In this document: piece after piece, positions 17,153 to 29,730 of the stretch | Layout: each line of letters opens with the position of its first letter | How positions within the stretch are numbered: the first letter of the stretch is position 1 | NCBI GenBank assembly: GCA_017394765.1 | Contig: JAFPXF010000046.1 | Coordinates: 1 to 46,084, forward strand | Length of the DNA: 46,084 bases | Direction of reading: 5' to 3' | Source: Bacteroidales bacterium | GTDB lineage: Bacteria; Bacteroidota; Bacteroidia; Bacteroidales; WCHB1-69 | Notes under the pieces: generated by a model | What the model was told of the DNA's origin: nothing | The model's database searches: none | Seen by the model: the letters and a program-made list of their open reading frames with translations, nothing else | Program-made: the position numbers and the translations under genes

Positions 17153-18289
17153 ATGACATTGCCTATTCTCCGTCACACTTTGCACACGCTCGCCGAGCCG
17201 TCGGGCGAGGAGGTGCGCACGCAGGCGTTCCTGTTGGAACAGCTTCGTCCGTTGAATCCCACGAAAATCCATACGTTCGAGAACAGTCGCAACATCTTGG
17301 TGGTGTTCGATTCCGGCGTGCCGGGCCCCACACGGCTGTTGCGCGGCGACTTTGATGCTTTGCGTGTGCCGGAGACCATCGGTGTGCCGTATGCGTCTCA
17401 AACCGCCGGTGTGTCGCACAAGTGCGGTCACGACGGGCACGCCGCCATCCTGTTGGGCGTCGCACAGCTGCTGCACACGAACCCGCCCGAGGAGGGCAGG
17501 GTGCTGCTCTTTTTCCAGGCCGCCGAGGAGACGGGCGAGGGCGCCCGCCAGCTGTTGGATACGGGCATCTTGGAACAGTATCGTCCCGATGAGGTGTTCG
17601 CGTTCCACAACATTCCGGGCGCGCCTTTGGGACAGGTGCTCTGCAGGGCGGGGAGTTTCACCTGCTCGGTGGTCAGCTGCGACATCGTGCTGACAGGCCA
17701 TACGGCACATGCCGCCGAGCCCCTCAAGGCGTTGTCGCCCTACCCGGCGGCGCGTGCCCTCACAGACCGGCTGTTGGCGCTCAATCGCTATGAGATGTCG
17801 GCGCCGGACTTCCAGCTGCTCACGCTGGTGCAGTTCCGCGTGGGTGAGGTGGCCTACGGGGTCGCCGCAGGCGATGGGGTGCTGCGGTTCACGCTGCGCG
17901 CCAAGAAGGATGCGCAACTGCAGGCGCTCAAGTGCGAGCTGCAGCAGATTGTGCAGGAGGAGACGGCCCGCACTCCGGAATTACAATATGATATAGTGTG
18001 GAAAGAGTACTTTGCCGCCTCTGAAAACAGGACCGAGGCAGTGAACAAGGTGCGGCAAGCCGCCGAACAATGCGGATTGCTATATGCGACCAAGGAGGAA
18101 CCCTTCTCGTGGGGCGAGGACTTCGGCCTGCTGACGCAGCATTTTGCAGGGGCGCTCTTCGGCATCGGCTCCGGCACGGAACAGCCGCCATTGCACCACC
18201 CGCACTTCGACTTTCCCGACGAGTTGCTGCCCATAGGGGTGGAGATGTTCAACGCCCTGCTGCAGCTTTCGGGACAGCATCACGCATGA
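17153..18289 (+). CDS. M20-family amidohydrolase (N-acyl-amino-acid deacylase type)
   Basis: The 378-residue protein has the M20D metallopeptidase layout. Candidate metal ligands and catalytic residues are Cys91 and His93 in CGHDGH, the Glu pair 125-126 in AAEETGEGA, His152, and a C-terminal His in the HHPHFDFP segment. The dimerisation lid is recognisable by GHTAHAAEP. It has no signal peptide, so it should act in the cytoplasm, hydrolysing N-acylated amino acids or related amides; hippurate, acetyl-amino acids and indole conjugates are all known substrates in the family. It is separated from mutB by a terminator and converges on gmhA. No strong promoter of the usual type was seen. Confidence 0.85.
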   Translation: MTLPILRHTLHTLAEPSGEEVRTQAFLLEQLRPLNPTKIHTFENSRNILVVFDSGVPGPTRLLRGDFDALRVPETIGVPYASQTAGVSHKCGHDGHAAILLGVAQLLHTNPPEEGRVLLFFQAAEETGEGARQLLDTGILEQYRPDEVFAFHNIPGAPLGQVLCRAGSFTCSVVSCDIVLTGHTAHAAEPLKALSPYPAARALTDRLLALNRYEMSAPDFQLLTLVQFRVGEVAYGVAAGDGVLRFTLRAKKDAQLQALKCELQQIVQEETARTPELQYDIVWKEYFAASENRTEAVNKVRQAAEQCGLLYATKEEPFSWGEDFGLLTQHFAGALFGIGSGTEQPPLHHPHFDFPDELLPIGVEMFNALLQLSGQHHA

Positions 18290-18324
18290 TCACCTCTCTA
18301 CCAGACTTTCGGTCATGGTTGACG

Positions 18325-18354
18325 AACTAAGAAGTTAAGAAACTAAGAAATGAA
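18325..18354. repeat. Imperfect tandem TTAAG-type repeat
   Basis: Run of AACTAAGAAGTTAAGAAACT-like units between the convergent amidohydrolase and gmhA genes; same type as at 13980 and 14363. Confidence 0.5.
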
Positions 18355-18395
18355 GGGTCTCCCCTTTCTGTTCACTAATCACGGAAATCCAACCA

Positions 18396-18977
18396 CTAAC
18401 CGCACGGGAACATCGTTGATTCCACTAACTCGCAGAAGATGTGTCCGAGGAGGATGTGGCTCTCTTGGATGCGCGGGGTGTCGGTGGAGGGCACGTTGAG
18501 GAGGATGTCGGCGTAATCCTTCATTTGGCCGCCGCTCTCGCCCGTCATGGCGACAATATGCAATCCCATCTCCTTGGCAGCCTTGAAGGCCTCGAGGATG
18601 TTCTTGGAGTTGCCGGAGGTGGAGATGCCGACGATGACATCGCCCTTTTTGGCGGTGCCGCGCAGCAAGCGCGAGAACACCAAATCATAGCCGTAGTCGT
18701 TGCCCACGGCGGTGAGGTAGGAGGTGTTGCAGTGCAGGGCCTCGGCATTGAGCGGGGGACGGTCGTAGTAGAAGCGGCCGGAGAGCTCCGCCGCCAGGTG
18801 CTGGGCGTCCGCCGCGCTGCCGCCGTTGCCGCAGAAATGGACCTTGCCGCCGGCCCGCAGCGATTGTGCCATCACATCCGCCGCCGCCTGCACCCGCGCC
18901 ATCAGCGCTTCGTTCGACAAAATATGTTGTTTTACTTCGATACTCTCCAGTATGGATTCGCGAATTCTTGCATTCAT
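18396..18977 (-). CDS. gmhA: D-sedoheptulose-7-phosphate isomerase
   Basis: The 193-residue protein is a single SIS domain with GNGGSAADAQHLAAEL and STSGNSKN, the phosphosugar-binding signatures of GmhA, and has the usual GmhA length. It turns sedoheptulose 7-phosphate into D-glycero-D-manno-heptose 7-phosphate, the first step to ADP/GDP-heptose for lipopolysaccharide core. The ATG at 18977 is chosen because an exact TAnnTTTG promoter lies 20 bases upstream; a longer frame would begin inside or beyond it. No other heptose gene is nearby. Confidence 0.9.
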   Translation of the reverse strand: MNARIRESILESIEVKQHILSNEALMARVQAAADVMAQSLRAGGKVHFCGNGGSAADAQHLAAELSGRFYYDRPPLNAEALHCNTSYLTAVGNDYGYDLVFSRLLRGTAKKGDVIVGISTSGNSKNILEAFKAAKEMGLHIVAMTGESGGQMKDYADILLNVPSTDTPRIQESHILLGHIFCELVESTMFPCG

Positions 18978-18996
18978 ATTCAGTTTTTTTCGCGGG

Positions 18997-19004
18997 CAAA
19001 AATA
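18997..19004 (-). promoter_or_regulatory. -7 promoter element for gmhA
   Basis: TATTTTTG on the minus strand, 20 bases before the gmhA ATG. Confidence 0.6.
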
Positions 19005-19203
19005 CAATAAATTCGGCGAAAAATCGCTGGATTCTCCGCGAACAGGACGATGACTTCGCGGGCGGGTCAAAAACAGCTGAAAGGAGGCTGAGGCACACCG
19101 TTTTAGCCTTGCACAGGGCCGCGATAAGCAACGTTATGAGCTTGATGTCTGCCAGTTTGATGTTTTTCCAAAAAAAAAGAGCCCAACGTGTCGGATATTT
19201 GAT

Positions 19204-19211
19204 TATTTTTG
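19204..19211 (+). promoter_or_regulatory. -7 promoter element, orphan or long-leader
   Basis: TATTTTTG followed by C, 223 bases before the peptidase start. Transcription would begin at about 19218, exactly where an inverted repeat starts. Confidence 0.5.
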
Positions 19212-19217
19212 CGGTCG

Positions 19218-19282
19218 TGATTGATTTTCATAGCGATGGGATTGCGGTATATTTCTTCTTCTAAATTGTTGAAAATCAATCA
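19218..19282 (+). ncRNA. Candidate small RNA or leader hairpin
   Basis: Perfect 13-bp inverted repeat (TGATTGATTTTCA at 19218-19230, its complement at 19270-19282) enclosing a 39-base loop and followed by TTTTATTG. It begins at the predicted start of transcription of the promoter at 19204. It could be a short structured RNA with its own weak terminator, or the 5' leader of the peptidase mRNA. No family recognised. Confidence 0.3.
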
Positions 19283-19433
19283 TTTTATTGGGGATAAAAC
19301 AAAAAAGTTATCAATAAAAATTGTTTATAACTTGCAAAATATAAATGAGTTAGGATAAAATTTTTAATTTTTGTCATATACTAAAGTGATTTTGTGAAAT
19401 AGTTTACATAAAGGTTTTTATAAATACGTCATA

Positions 19434-21503
19434 ATGAAAAAGATAGAATTGTTCTTTTTGTTTACAGTCATTTTACTCTCATCAATGCTTTCAAGTGCCA
19501 ATCCCGTGAGTCGTGAGGCAGCGCAGAAAGTGGCAGCCAATTTTTGGACAGCTGTAAAAGGTGGTGATGGTGTGATGTTGAGAGATATATCATTGCAATA
19601 CGGCTTTCAAGAGTTTTATTTATTTGTAAACACCTATGGTGCTGGGTTTGTAGTGGTGTCGGCCGATGATTGTGTGCAGCCGATTTTGGGGTATTCAACA
19701 ACGACAAGTGTGCCAAAGGTCGCTTTGCCTGAGCCTGTCCAAGAGTTTTTGCTGCGCTACGAGCAAGAGATCCTGTATCACAAAGAACATCACGCAGCGG
19801 CTACCGAGACTATCGTTCAACAGTGGACAAGTTTGCGGCAAGGTCGGTATATGCCGCAAAACACTACCGCTGTGTCCCCTTTGCTGACTACTACATGGGA
19901 TCAAATTTATCCCTATAACAATCTGTGTCCCGACTCGGCTGGCTATCGCGCTCCTACGGGATGTGTGGCCACCGCAATGGCTCAAGTGATGAAATATTGG
20001 GAATGGCCAACACAGGGTATTGGTTCTTACAGCTACACTGACGACAATTTCGGTCCCATATCCGCCAATTTTGGGGCTACCACCTACCAATGGTCGCAAA
20101 TGCCCGATGTATTAGATTCTAGCAGCAGCCAAGAACAGATAAACGCCGTAGCAACACTCCTTTTTCACGCAGGCGTGGCCGTGAAAATGAATTACGGTAT
20201 AAACTCAAGCTTCGCACTGTTAATTTCTGCGTTATCCAATACCCCCTCATGCGCTAATGCTTTAACAACTTATTTCGGATACAAGAACACCCTTCAATGT
20301 GTCTATAAAAGTCAGACCTCTGACATTGACTGGATTTCCACGCTTACGAATGAGATCAATGCGGGGCGACCCGTGCTGGAGAGAGGTTCCGGGAATGGAA
20401 CTGGCCATCTTTTCGTCTGCGACGGCTACGACAATAACGGACTTTTCCATATCAATTGGGGGTGGGGAAGTTATTGTGACGGCTATTTCGCACACAACGC
20501 TCTTAATCCGAACGGTGGCGGCACTGGCAGCAGCGAAAACAACAGTTACAACGACAATGTCGCGATTTTAATAGGTGTTGAGCCAGCGGGCGGCAACCCG
20601 AATGTTCAATACAACATTACCGTGAACGCTTCCGACAATGCTATGGGAACGGCTACAGGCGGTGGTATTTACGCTGGTTCATCTATGGTGGAATTGTGGG
20701 CTAATGCAAATGCTGGCTATCGTTTCACAGGCTGGAATGACGGCGTTACTGATAATCCGCGTAACATCATCGTGTCGGAAGACATTACCTACACCGCCAA
20801 CTTTGCCGACTTGGGCGATGATGTGCGTCATTACGACAACGGTATCTACAATTCTGCATGGACGGTAGATAACCAAACAGAATGGGGAATAAGATTTCCT
20901 TCAGGAACGCTTTCACCATACACGACTCTCACTGCATTGCGCCTTTTTGACGTGGCAGCAGGCAACTATAGTATTCATATTTACCAAGGAAATATTCCTA
21001 ACAGCAATACTATGGTGGCAAACAAGAACTTTCAGTTGTCTGGATCGCACAGTTGGCAGGAAATCAGTCTCGATGCACCCATCACTCTCAACCATTCAAA
21101 GATTTTGTGGGCTTTTATTAACTATGACGGCAGTGAGCCCGCTGCCGCTTTGAGTACATACGCAGGTAATACAGATGGCTCATGGTTATTATACGGTGGA
21201 CATCCGTATACAACCACTACATTCAGCGACTACCTCACTTGGATGATTCGAGTAGTATTGGATGACCCTGACGCATTCGCAGAACATACGGATTCCGGTG
21301 TGAATATTTATAGTGTCGGAGGCTCAATTGTGGCGCAGGGCGCAGAAAACACTTGGGTGAAGATTTACGATTTGGCAGGAAGGCTGCTTATAAACGAATG
21401 GGTTGATACGGAACATAAAGTCTTCCATGTGGCCGCCAACGGTCTATACTTGGTACAAACTGGACACGGCCTCACACGAAAAGTGATGGTGTTTGGTAAT
21501 TAG
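19434..21503 (+). CDS. Secreted C10-family cysteine peptidase (streptopain-like) with T9SS-type tail
   Basis: The 689-residue protein has a signal peptide (1-22) and an inhibitory propeptide to about 150. The C10 papain-like domain follows, with catalytic Cys177 (TGCVATAMAQ) and His325 (GTGHLFVCDGYD). An InlB-B-like repeat lies at about 394-457 (YNITVNAS...YTANF), then a beta-rich domain. The last 70 residues resemble a T9SS sorting domain (VKIYDLAGRLL, ending LTRKVMVFGN). The family includes streptopain and Prevotella interpain A, which degrade host proteins; secretion to the cell surface is inferred. The gene and its upstream region are clearly AT-richer than neighbours, hinting at transfer. 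It is a single-gene unit with a long leader. Confidence 0.9.
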   Translation: MKKIELFFLFTVILLSSMLSSANPVSREAAQKVAANFWTAVKGGDGVMLRDISLQYGFQEFYLFVNTYGAGFVVVSADDCVQPILGYSTTTSVPKVALPEPVQEFLLRYEQEILYHKEHHAAATETIVQQWTSLRQGRYMPQNTTAVSPLLTTTWDQIYPYNNLCPDSAGYRAPTGCVATAMAQVMKYWEWPTQGIGSYSYTDDNFGPISANFGATTYQWSQMPDVLDSSSSQEQINAVATLLFHAGVAVKMNYGINSSFALLISALSNTPSCANALTTYFGYKNTLQCVYKSQTSDIDWISTLTNEINAGRPVLERGSGNGTGHLFVCDGYDNNGLFHINWGWGSYCDGYFAHNALNPNGGGTGSSENNSYNDNVAILIGVEPAGGNPNVQYNITVNASDNAMGTATGGGIYAGSSMVELWANANAGYRFTGWNDGVTDNPRNIIVSEDITYTANFADLGDDVRHYDNGIYNSAWTVDNQTEWGIRFPSGTLSPYTTLTALRLFDVAAGNYSIHIYQGNIPNSNTMVANKNFQLSGSHSWQEISLDAPITLNHSKILWAFINYDGSEPAAALSTYAGNTDGSWLLYGGHPYTTTTFSDYLTWMIRVVLDDPDAFAEHTDSGVNIYSVGGSIVAQGAENTWVKIYDLAGRLLINEWVDTEHKVFHVAANGLYLVQTGHGLTRKVMVFGN

Positions 21504-21756
21504 CCCAACTTTCCCCTATACCTATTCCCTTCTTTCCCTGTAGTCCGTTGGTCGCGGGTTTGCGGATTCAGGTTTGGTTATTAGGGATTTTTGTTTTACG
21601 CCCCATCGTCCTTGAACAGTGACTCCTGTTTGCGATGATTGCTCCGCCATGTAAAGTAGCAGGCGGAATAAAGTCCAATAGCTAACGGCCAACGTCCGAC
21701 AATCAATATTGTTGATATAAAAATAAATTTTAGTTAATATTATATTAAATTTATTG

Positions 21757-21764
21757 TATCTTTG
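21757..21764 (+). promoter_or_regulatory. -7 promoter element for the secreted EEP-fold protein
   Basis: TATCTTTG followed by C, an exact match 20 bases before the ATG at 21784. It excludes the upstream in-frame ATG at 21754. The rest of the 280-base gap from 21504 holds nothing recognisable. Confidence 0.65.
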
Positions 21765-21783
21765 CATTTTAAAAACGGATGTT

Positions 21784-22821
21784 ATGAAAGCAAAGATACT
21801 ATTACTGCTGGTATGCGCACTCTTACGGGGGTGCTTGGCGGCGCAGGAACCCGCCGACACGCTTTTGGTAGCCTTCTATAACGTGGAAAACCTCTTCCAT
21901 CCGACTGATGACTCGCTGACGGCGGATGACGACTTCACTCCGGAGGGTTCCTATCATTGGGGTTACAAGAGGTATTACCGCAAGGTCAGCAACATCGCAA
22001 AGGTCCTCATAGCAATGGGGAAAGGTGACCCGCCGGCCATAGTCGGGGTGGCCGAGATTGAGAACGACCGTGTGCTGCACGACCTGTGCCACCGTTCGCC
22101 CCTGCAGTCCTTCGGCTACCGTTTCGTGCATCACGACTCGCCCGACCGGCGCGGCGTCGATGTGGCCCTGCTCTATCGCGACAGCCTCGTGACCGTGCTG
22201 CACGAGGAGGCCGTCCCCGTGGTGTTCCCCTTCGAGCCGGACACACGCAACCGCGACCTGCTCTATGTGCTTGCACGCCTGCCATGCGGCGACTCCCTGC
22301 ACATCATCGTCAACCACTGGACCTCGCGCTTCGGCGGCTATGCGGCCACCATTCCCAAACGCAACTATTACGCCGACGTGGCACGCCACCTCGTGGACTC
22401 CCTCCTCACGCACCACCCGCACGCCGACATTCTCCTGATGGGCGATTTCAACGACTATCCCACCGACGAGAGCATGGAGAAACACCTTAGGGCGCAAAAT
22501 CCATTGAAGAGCACCGCTCTCGCGGAAGATACTCTCTTTAATCTGATGTACCACTTTGTGGCGCAAAACAACATCGGCTCCCACAAGCACGAGGACTTTT
22601 GGGGGTGTCTCGACCAGCTCATCGTCACAGGCGGACTGCTCAACGGACACGGCCGACTGCAAATAGCCAACGGCATGCCCCATGTTTTTGACGAGGACTT
22701 CCTGCTCGTGCCGGACGAGAAATACGGAGGGGTGAAAAACTACCGCACTTTCCTGGGACCACGTTATGTCGGCGGCTTCGCCGACCACCTTCCCGTGTAT
22801 GTCAGAATTGTGTGTGATTAG
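21784..22821 (+). CDS. Endonuclease/exonuclease/phosphatase-family protein, exported
   Basis: The 345-residue protein has a signal peptide (cleavage likely around AAQ at 19-21) and an EEP (DNase I-like) domain. Motifs are FYNVENLF near 31-38, VGVAEIEN with Glu91/93, VNHWTSRFGG, the GDFND metal site and a C-terminal FADHLPV with the catalytic Asp-His. Exported EEP proteins of this type in Bacteroidetes are probably nucleases or phosphodiesterases acting in the periplasm or outside; the substrate cannot be told from sequence. The start at 21784 is set by a promoter 20 bases upstream. A bidirectional hairpin separates it from the convergent next gene. Confidence 0.85.
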   Translation: MKAKILLLLVCALLRGCLAAQEPADTLLVAFYNVENLFHPTDDSLTADDDFTPEGSYHWGYKRYYRKVSNIAKVLIAMGKGDPPAIVGVAEIENDRVLHDLCHRSPLQSFGYRFVHHDSPDRRGVDVALLYRDSLVTVLHEEAVPVVFPFEPDTRNRDLLYVLARLPCGDSLHIIVNHWTSRFGGYAATIPKRNYYADVARHLVDSLLTHHPHADILLMGDFNDYPTDESMEKHLRAQNPLKSTALAEDTLFNLMYHFVAQNNIGSHKHEDFWGCLDQLIVTGGLLNGHGRLQIANGMPHVFDEDFLLVPDEKYGGVKNYRTFLGPRYVGGFADHLPVYVRIVCD

Positions 22822-22868
22822 GGAAATGAGGCTTTGCGAATTGACAGTTCAGGGCGTTATACATAACA

Positions 22869-22898
22869 AGGCCCCGCGACAAATCGCAGGGCCTTGCC
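22869..22898. terminator. Bidirectional terminator hairpin between convergent genes
   Basis: Stem CAAGGCCCCGCGA (22869-22881) with its near-perfect complement (22886-22898), one mismatch and a 4-base loop. It lies between stops at 22821 (+) and 22924 (-). No long U-run follows directly on either strand. Confidence 0.6.
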
Positions 22899-22923
22899 TG
22901 ATATGATGTTTTTGAGAAGTGTC

Positions 22924-24429
22924 CTATTCTTTAACCACCTTGATGGTTGCGGTGCCGGACGTGCCGGAGATTCGTGCCAAGTACATCCCTTGCGCACAGC
23001 CGCTCATGTCGATGTCGGCATGTCCATCCACGAGCAAGGAAGTCGCCACCTGTCTGCCGCACATGTCCAGGACGATTACGGTGCCATCGGTCATGCTGGT
23101 CTCCACCCGTACTCTGCCAGTAGTGGGGTTGGGTGACGCCATGGCCGTGATAGCCGGTCTTTCCTCAATGCCCACGACGGAGCGAGCTCCTACCTTCACA
23201 TCGTCCACATAGACACCTTCTGCATCATGCCCGATGCCCACAAATGCTATCTGGTATCTGTCAGAAGGATTAGGCAGGGTAATGTTCTCAGTCTCCCAAT
23301 CGTCTGTGGGTAAAGCGTAATTTCTCAAAAGTTGCCAGTCCTCCTCGGTAGAGCTTCTGTACCAGACAGCCATCTCGTCCACATCCATAACGCCTTGCGG
23401 CTGCTTGTGTCTGAAAGCGAGTATGGGGTCGGTTACCGAGCTGATGTCCATAGGGGTGGAGGAGAGTCTCGCCTGCCCACCAAACCAGATGAAAAAGGCG
23501 GAGTTGTTGGGGTAGAGATAACCCGGGTCCACCACCCAGGAATCGGTTCCCGACAGTATTTCGTTATGCCAACAAACGAACTCCTCCGAGGATTCGAAAT
23601 CATCCATGTAGGGATTGTTGTCCGTGACGATAATCACGTCGCAAAGTGTGGTGAAATCGATGGGCAGGGACCACTGCGACTCATCGCCATCTCCACAATT
23701 GGCCTTCACCTTGAACGAGTAGGTGGTGTTCGGAGTCAGGCCGCGGATCAGGCAGGGCTGATTGGCGACAGTTGTGTCAACCCCGTTCAATTCAAGGGTC
23801 CAACTGACCTCGTTGCCCGTGGTTGACCAGTTGAGGAGAGCGGAGGACTCTGTGATGTCGCTGGCTTCCAAGTTGATGGGACGGGCGCAGCTCAAGGATG
23901 AGGCAACCTCGATGTCGTCAATGAAAATCATGAAGCCACCCATGAAACGGCCCAAAAAAGAAATTTGGTAGGTGGAGGATAAATTAGGCAAATTGAAGGT
24001 TGATTCATAATAAGTGCTGTAATCGCTGAAGCTGAAGGTGTCCAGTGCATGCCAGCTGTCAGAGGCGGAGGAGCGATAACATACTTCAAGAATGTCCGCA
24101 TCATACAATCCCATCATGGCGTATGCGAATGCCAAAGTGGCTTCGCTCACGTTAGACATGTCTAATACCGGGGATATCAACCGGGCTTCATCACCTATGG
24201 ACTGGGCTGAGAAAGCGCACACGGTTGTTTGTCCGCCGGCGAAGGCTGACCAATGGCCGCCATTGGTCGAGTCCACGGTCCATTGGCTGAAGCCATTTCC
24301 TTCAAAATCCTCTGTGTAAGGTTGCCCGTCCAAGACTGTGATTACTTGGGCTTTTGTGGGAACGGCTGCGAAAAAGAGGCAAAACGTGGCTAAAAAAAGA
24401 ATTTTCTTGAAAAAATTGTCAATTTTCAT
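22924..24429 (-). CDS. Secreted MAM-like/fibronectin type III protein with T9SS sorting tail
   Basis: The 501-residue protein has a signal peptide ending near TKAQ (about residue 27). A first jelly-roll MAM-like module (30-185, with YTEDFEGNGF and IDDIEVASS) is followed by a fibronectin type III domain (about 188-275) and a second MAM-like module (280-420, MDDFES...VDDVKVG). The end is a type A T9SS sorting domain (SPNPTTGRVRVET... GMYLARISG ... IKVVKE). The two MAM modules appear to be internal repeats. It is probably a surface adhesin or scaffold exported through T9SS; no enzyme motif is seen. The start at 24429 begins the signal peptide and lies 40 bases from an exact promoter. Confidence 0.85.
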   Translation of the reverse strand: MKIDNFFKKILFLATFCLFFAAVPTKAQVITVLDGQPYTEDFEGNGFSQWTVDSTNGGHWSAFAGGQTTVCAFSAQSIGDEARLISPVLDMSNVSEATLAFAYAMMGLYDADILEVCYRSSASDSWHALDTFSFSDYSTYYESTFNLPNLSSTYQISFLGRFMGGFMIFIDDIEVASSLSCARPINLEASDITESSALLNWSTTGNEVSWTLELNGVDTTVANQPCLIRGLTPNTTYSFKVKANCGDGDESQWSLPIDFTTLCDVIIVTDNNPYMDDFESSEEFVCWHNEILSGTDSWVVDPGYLYPNNSAFFIWFGGQARLSSTPMDISSVTDPILAFRHKQPQGVMDVDEMAVWYRSSTEEDWQLLRNYALPTDDWETENITLPNPSDRYQIAFVGIGHDAEGVYVDDVKVGARSVVGIEERPAITAMASPNPTTGRVRVETSMTDGTVIVLDMCGRQVATSLLVDGHADIDMSGCAQGMYLARISGTSGTATIKVVKE

Positions 24430-24468
24430 ATCTTTGAATTTTTCTTTTGTGAGTGTTAATTGCGACTG

Positions 24469-24476
24469 CAAAAATA
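24469..24476 (-). promoter_or_regulatory. -7 promoter element for the MAM/Fn3 protein
   Basis: TATTTTTG on the minus strand, 40 bases before the ATG at 24429. Confidence 0.6.
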
Positions 24477-24594
24477 ACTAAATATTAGACATGTTGTCGT
24501 TTTCTCCCCCGAAAAAAAAACGAGAAAGTACAAATTTGTCGTTTAGGCTTATGTGTGGAGGTCCTGTGCTTGCCGAAAGCCCCGTATGGATGCA

Positions 24595-28473
<3,879 letters not shown>

Positions 28474-28522
28474 TCACCATCTCGTGGACCACAAAATTGT
28501 GAACTTACTTCATCTGTCGGAT

Positions 28523-29467
28523 TCAAGGTTTTTCCTCCACCACTTTCCCGCCGCCATGAATGGTGACCTTCCCGAGTTCGGACTTGTCGGTAAGATAAGC
28601 GGTGCCTGTGACAGTGGCGATGATGTAGCCGACACTGGCGTGCGTGATGTGCGCGGTAGTGACTTTCAGAAGTTGCGTGTTAACCGTGCCGGCACCGATA
28701 CTGACCAGTGTCATCTCATCCGCTTTCCCATTCATCAGCTTCATATCGCCCGGGCCCTGGTTCCGCAGCTCTATCCTTTTTGCCGTGATATTTTGCATTT
28801 TGATGTCCCCCGCGCCTCTATTCTGAAGAATCAGTTCTTCGGTAGGGATGCTCATCAGGTTCACCGAAACATCACCCGGCCCTATGTTGTTGACAACCAA
28901 TGAACTACTGGTGGAACTGGCCATGACTTTCACATCGCCAGCGCCCGAGTTGTTGATGAGCAAAGTCTCTTGTTTGATGGCATCGGAGGCGGGGACGATG
29001 ATGTCGCCTGGGCCTTTGCTATGCAATTCCAATGTTTTTTCAATCTTCAGGCATTGTAGAGTACAGTCGCCCGCACCCATGTTGATGACCGTCAGTTGCG
29101 GTTCGTTCCGCTTTTCTACCGTCACGTCACCCGGCCCGCGCATAGAGAGCACCTCCAGCGTTGGTGTATAAATCTCCACCACCAGTTTTTTCACATTGTT
29201 GAAGTTTTTATCTGCATAAACTAACAACTTCCCATTTTCCACCTGAAACCGGACATGTTGGATCACATTTTCGTTTGCGGTCACCTTCGTTTTGTGGTGA
29301 GGTCCCTGATGGATAATCACATCCCCCACGAAACGGATGTCCACAGAGGTGAAAGCATCCAAATTATATTCTTCTGTGGCGATGCACCCGCTGGCGGTGA
29401 TGCGTTCTTGTGCATATATTATGCTGAATGACAGCAAGATGGTGATGATTAATATTGACTTTTTCAT
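28523..29467 (-). CDS. GIN-domain (DUF2807-type) exported repeat protein
   Basis: The 314-residue protein has a signal peptide (1-20, ending IIYAQ) and then a beta-helical GIN/DUF2807 domain, the putative auto-transporter adhesin head common in Bacteroidetes. A 20-23 residue unit repeats from about 104 to 262. Its turn tetrapeptide alternates strictly: GPGD at 111, 152, 196 and 238; GAGD at 131, 175 and 218, and GAGT at 258. Function of the family is unknown; surface or periplasmic location is inferred from the signal. It lies downstream of the sigma-factor fusion gene in the same direction, with a large nested inverted repeat between them. The ATG at 29467 starts the signal peptide; no promoter of the usual type lies just upstream, so it may depend on the sigma-gene transcript. 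Confidence 0.85.
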   Translation of the reverse strand: MKKSILIITILLSFSIIYAQERITASGCIATEEYNLDAFTSVDIRFVGDVIIHQGPHHKTKVTANENVIQHVRFQVENGKLLVYADKNFNNVKKLVVEIYTPTLEVLSMRGPGDVTVEKRNEPQLTVINMGAGDCTLQCLKIEKTLELHSKGPGDIIVPASDAIKQETLLINNSGAGDVKVMASSTSSSLVVNNIGPGDVSVNLMSIPTEELILQNRGAGDIKMQNITAKRIELRNQGPGDMKLMNGKADEMTLVSIGAGTVNTQLLKVTTAHITHASVGYIIATVTGTAYLTDKSELGKVTIHGGGKVVEEKP

Positions 29468-29493
29468 TGTATTTGGATTTTTAAATGTATCGT

Positions 29494-29690
29494 TGGAGAT
29501 TCCGCTCGCGCACTGCGTTCGCGGCGGAATGGTGCGCACTGTCGGGCACGGGAGGGGGAAAAAGATGGGCGGCGGGGGAGTGAGTGCCTTAGCCAAAAAA
29601 CTTTCGGCCGCCGCCCATCTTTTTCCCCTTTTGACCCCAAACATGATGCACCATTCCGCCAGGCGACGATAGGAGCCAGCGGAATCTCCA
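29494..29690. repeat. 197-bp nested inverted repeat with three perfect stems
   Basis: Three stems nest around one centre. The outer 13 bp are TGGAGATTCCGCT at 29494-29506 with 29678-29690. The middle 13 bp are GGCGGAATGGTGC at 29523-29535 with 29648-29660. The inner 21 bp are 29555-29575 with 29608-29628. Arms between the stems do not pair. It occupies most of the gap between the sigma-fusion gene and the GIN gene. The GCGGAATGGTG core also appears in the 14.2-14.6 kb repeat block. Confidence 0.85.
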
Positions 29691-29730
29691 TCGAACTGAG
29701 GTTATATATATCGTAAATGTCATTCATTGA

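Larger units (their letters stand above)
18978..19433. other. Intergenic region, 456 bases, no gene seen
   Basis: The left end holds the gmhA promoter. The middle has no recognisable coding sequence. From 19204 there is a plus-strand promoter and a 13-bp inverted repeat, then a very AT-rich stretch leading to the C10 peptidase. The region is more AT-rich than its left neighbours, matching the peptidase gene. Confidence 0.6.

Noticed and set aside
22894..23136. Short plus-strand frames over the T9SS tail of the MAM/Fn3 gene
   Set aside because: They lie within a terminator and a certain gene on the other strand, with no promoter or homology.
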